From Bacteroidota bacterium (GTDB taxonomy: Bacteria > Bacteroidota > Bacteroidia > Chitinophagales > Chitinophagaceae), in the NCBI GenBank assembly GCA_023417815.1, contig JAEZEI010000105.1, positions 1 to 6,362 of the forward strand: 6,362 bases of DNA, given 5' to 3'. The notes beneath the pieces are model-generated. The model was not told where the DNA came from, ran no database searches, and saw only the letters and a program-made list of their open reading frames with translations. This document shows, one piece after another, positions 5,424 through 6,362 of this stretch (its first letter is position 1; every line of letters begins with the position of its first letter). The translations under genes and the position numbers were made by a program.

Positions 5424-5681
5424 TTGACAAGGAAGAACCTGCCCGGCCTCACCGCGTGCAGTCTGTGTGCCGGAGAGACCCTGGGCGAAGCTGACACCGC
5501 CCCGGGTGGCCAGCTGCAGCGCCTGAGGCACCTGGCCGACTCCGGCGTGGCTCGCCTGACGACCGTCGACTGCCTCGACGCGTGCGATCGCGGCGACGTC
5601 GTGGTCGCTCGTCCGTCCGGTGCATGCCGCCGCACCGGCGCACGACCGGTGTGGTTCGTGCCCGCCGGCCCTGCGGCGTAG
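5424..5681 (+). CDS. Short (2Fe-2S) thioredoxin-like ferredoxin, possibly decayed
   Basis: From TTG 5424 the frame gives 85 residues (87 codons lie upstream in the same frame to a GTG at 5337, inside the terminator stem, so that start is unlikely). Numbering from TTG, the key cysteines are Cys12-x-x-Cys15 and, after about 35 residues, Cys50-x-x-x-Cys54 in the context T-V-D-C-L-D-A-C-D-R-G, followed by V-V-V-A-R-P and R-P-V-W-F. This C-x2-C plus C-x3-C layout with the C-L-D-x-C segment fits thioredoxin-fold (2Fe-2S) ferredoxin-domain proteins of actinomycetes. Members I recall continue some 25-35 residues beyond P-V-W; here a TAG stop follows six residues later. No good ribosome site is visible before any start. 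Codon use is GC-ending, so the frame is or recently was coding. An intact short protein and a truncated remnant are both possible. Confidence 0.5.
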   Translation: MTRKNLPGLTACSLCAGETLGEADTAPGGQLQRLRHLADSGVARLTTVDCLDACDRGDVVVARPSGACRRTGARPVWFVPAGPAA

Positions 5682-5735
5682 CCGTCGGATTCACGGCCTG
5701 ACGCGCGTTCGCCCTTGCGCGGCCGTCCGCCGGAG

Positions 5736-5755
5736 AGACCCTCATCGAACCTTCA
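5736..5755 (-). promoter_or_regulatory. Direct-repeat operator B upstream of the copper storage gene
   Basis: Read on the minus strand, the site is TGAAGGTTC, then GA, then TGAGGGTCT: the same 11-bp-period tandem as operator A, in the same orientation relative to the plus-strand gene downstream. It is about 115 bases before the GTG of the Csp-type gene. A CAT trinucleotide, part of CCATAGCGT with a -10-like TAGCGT at 5801-5806, lies 64 bases from the start of the 22-bp conserved block, as a CAT also does after operator A. That points to a shared promoter geometry, but the -10 is not strong. Confidence 0.6.
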
Positions 5756-5800
5756 TGGCGGCGCCGTCCCTCTCACCGCGCGAACACGCGGCCCTGTCCA

Positions 5801-5806
5801 TAGCGT
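5801..5806 (+). promoter_or_regulatory. Weak candidate -10 for the copper storage gene
   Basis: TAGCGT keeps the T1, A2 and T6 positions of the -10 consensus and lies between operator B and the Csp start, leaving a leader of about 60 bases. No recognisable -35 is present at 17 bases upstream, as would fit an activator-dependent promoter. Inspection only. Confidence 0.25.
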
Positions 5807-5871
5807 CGAAAGGGTCCCCGCGGCGCACGAGCGATCGATGTGCCGCACGATCCGCACATCAGGAGGCCGTC

Positions 5872-6273
5872 GTGAGGACCACGCAGATGCTCGACACTTA
5901 CCCCGCGACCATCAACCTCGACCGCCAGCTGCTGGCTCGCGTCATCGAGTCCCTGGTCGCCTGCTCGCAGGCGTGTACCGCGTGCGCGGACGCGTGTCTG
6001 AGTGAGGAGATGGTCGCCGACCTGCGCAAGTGCATCCGGTCCAACCTCGACTGCGCCGACAGCTGCGCGGCCACGGCGCGGATCCTGTCCCGCCACACCG
6101 GCTATGACGCCAACATCACCCGGGCTCACCTCGAGGCCTGCATCGCCGCGTGCCGGGCCTGCGGCGACGAGTGCGAGCAGCACGCGGGCATGCACGAGCA
6201 CTGCCGCATCTGCGCCGAGGCGTGCCGGGACTGCGAGGCCGCCTGCGCCGAGCTCCTCGCGGCCATCCGCTGA
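5872..6273 (+). CDS. csp: Csp-type four-helix-bundle copper storage protein (16 Cys, DUF326-like)
   Basis: This 133-residue protein has 16 cysteines: 31, 35, 38, 42, 54, 61, 65, 90, 94, 97, 101, 111, 114, 118, 121 and 125. Most sit at i, i+3/4 and i+7 spacing along amphipathic helices, so their thiols would line the core of a four-helix bundle. This is the hallmark of Csp proteins, which store many Cu(I) ions per monomer. No signal peptide is present, so it resembles the cytosolic Csp3 class rather than exported Csp1. His residues near the C-terminal turn (104, 108, 110) and Met107 may help copper entry. The GTG start is fixed by a perfect AGGAGG at 5861-5866, five bases upstream; in-frame sequence further upstream is not protein-like. 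The gene has its own upstream region with direct-repeat operator B, so it is probably induced with the redox operon. Confidence 0.92.
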   Translation: MRTTQMLDTYPATINLDRQLLARVIESLVACSQACTACADACLSEEMVADLRKCIRSNLDCADSCAATARILSRHTGYDANITRAHLEACIAACRACGDECEQHAGMHEHCRICAEACRDCEAACAELLAAIR

Positions 6274-6285
6274 TCCCGTCCACGC

Positions 6286-6315
6286 GGTGCCGGCGGGCAT
6301 CCCGCCCGCAGCACC
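6286..6315 (+). terminator. Hairpin after the copper storage gene
   Basis: The outer stem is GGTGC (6286-6290) with GCACC (6311-6315), and the inner stem is GGCGGG (6292-6297) with CCCGCC (6301-6306) around a CAT loop. The stems are separated by a small asymmetric bulge. The hairpin starts 13 bases after the stop codon and has no U-tract. It could terminate or protect the 3' end of the csp transcript. Confidence 0.5.
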
Positions 6316-6330
6316 CCGTGAGTCCGTCCG

Positions 6331-6346
6331 ATACCCCGGCAGGTAG
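6331..6346. promoter_or_regulatory. CsoR-like imperfect inverted repeat before the next gene
   Basis: ATACCCCGGCAGGTAG contains TACC and GGTA arms around a six-base GC-rich centre, recalling the ATACCCC/GGGGTAT type of CsoR operator in Actinomycetota, but the right arm lacks two of the expected G residues. It lies just before a purine-rich tract (6346-6362) that looks like a ribosome site for a gene starting beyond the window, which may be another copper gene. Confidence 0.3.
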
Positions 6347-6362
6347 GAGCGAGACGAGGAGA
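6346..6362 (+). promoter_or_regulatory. Probable ribosome binding site of a gene beyond the window
   Basis: A purine-rich run ending GACGAGGAGA reaches the right edge. By comparison with the other genes here, a start codon is expected within about ten bases outside the window. Confidence 0.45.

Noticed and set aside
5424..5429. Consensus -35 hexamer TTGACA
   Set aside because: No acceptable -10 lies 16-18 bases downstream, and the sequence is inside the ferredoxin-like frame.
4432..5531. Long minus-strand frames across the Cys-pair peptide and DUF305 genes
   Set aside because: They lie opposite a lipoprotein with a complete signal peptide and family motifs; their translations show no domain.
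5620..5871. Upstream in-frame extension of the copper storage gene
   Set aside because: The extension is not protein-like, crosses operator B and lies before a perfect AGGAGG correctly spaced from GTG 5872.
1..6362. CRISPR arrays, tRNA/rRNA genes, insertion sequences or integration sites
   Set aside because: I saw no regularly spaced repeats, clover-leaf structures, transposase motifs or terminal inverted repeats with target duplications.

Overview
The window is GC-rich DNA (C or G at nearly every third codon position), with GTG and TTG starts, ATGA/GTGA overlaps and U-tract-free terminators. This points to a high-GC Gram-positive (Actinomycetota) chromosome or genomic island. I cannot name the genus. 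The gene content is that of a copper-handling / copper-resistance locus. No transposase, integrase, tRNA, rRNA or CRISPR array is visible.

Layout: (1) 83-561, plus strand: two small overlapping membrane-protein genes, a SHOCT-domain protein and a Met/His-rich DUF2933-like protein. They are probably the tail of an operon starting upstream of the window. (2) 564-2410, minus strand: a translationally coupled two-component system, an OmpR-family response regulator followed by a HAMP histidine kinase whose short extracytoplasmic loop is rich in His and Met. (3) 2544-5292, plus strand and divergent from the regulator: a tight five-gene unit of a glutaredoxin-like protein, a CcdA-type electron-transfer membrane protein, a membrane-anchored TlpA/AhpC-type thioredoxin, an unrecognised 43-residue peptide with three Cys-Cys pairs, and a DUF305 lipoprotein. 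A perfect 12-bp-stem hairpin closes this unit. (4) 5424-5681: a short (2Fe-2S) thioredoxin-like ferredoxin reading frame with an uncertain start and a shortened C-terminus. (5) 5872-6273: a 133-residue, 16-cysteine four-helix-bundle copper storage protein (Csp/DUF326 type), followed by a hairpin, a CsoR-like inverted repeat and a purine-rich tract that probably serves the next gene just outside the window.

Working model (inference): the kinase senses Cu(I) or another soft metal outside the membrane and the regulator activates the locus. The glutaredoxin-CcdA-thioredoxin relay keeps extracytoplasmic thiols reduced under copper stress. DUF305, the Cys-pair peptide and Csp bind or store copper. 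The strongest regulatory signal is a pair of near-identical elements (19 of 22 positions) at 2445-2466 and 5735-5756. Each is an 11-bp-period direct repeat. One lies between the regulator and the redox operon, the other upstream of the Csp gene. They look like the binding site of this regulator and tie the two transcription units into one regulon.
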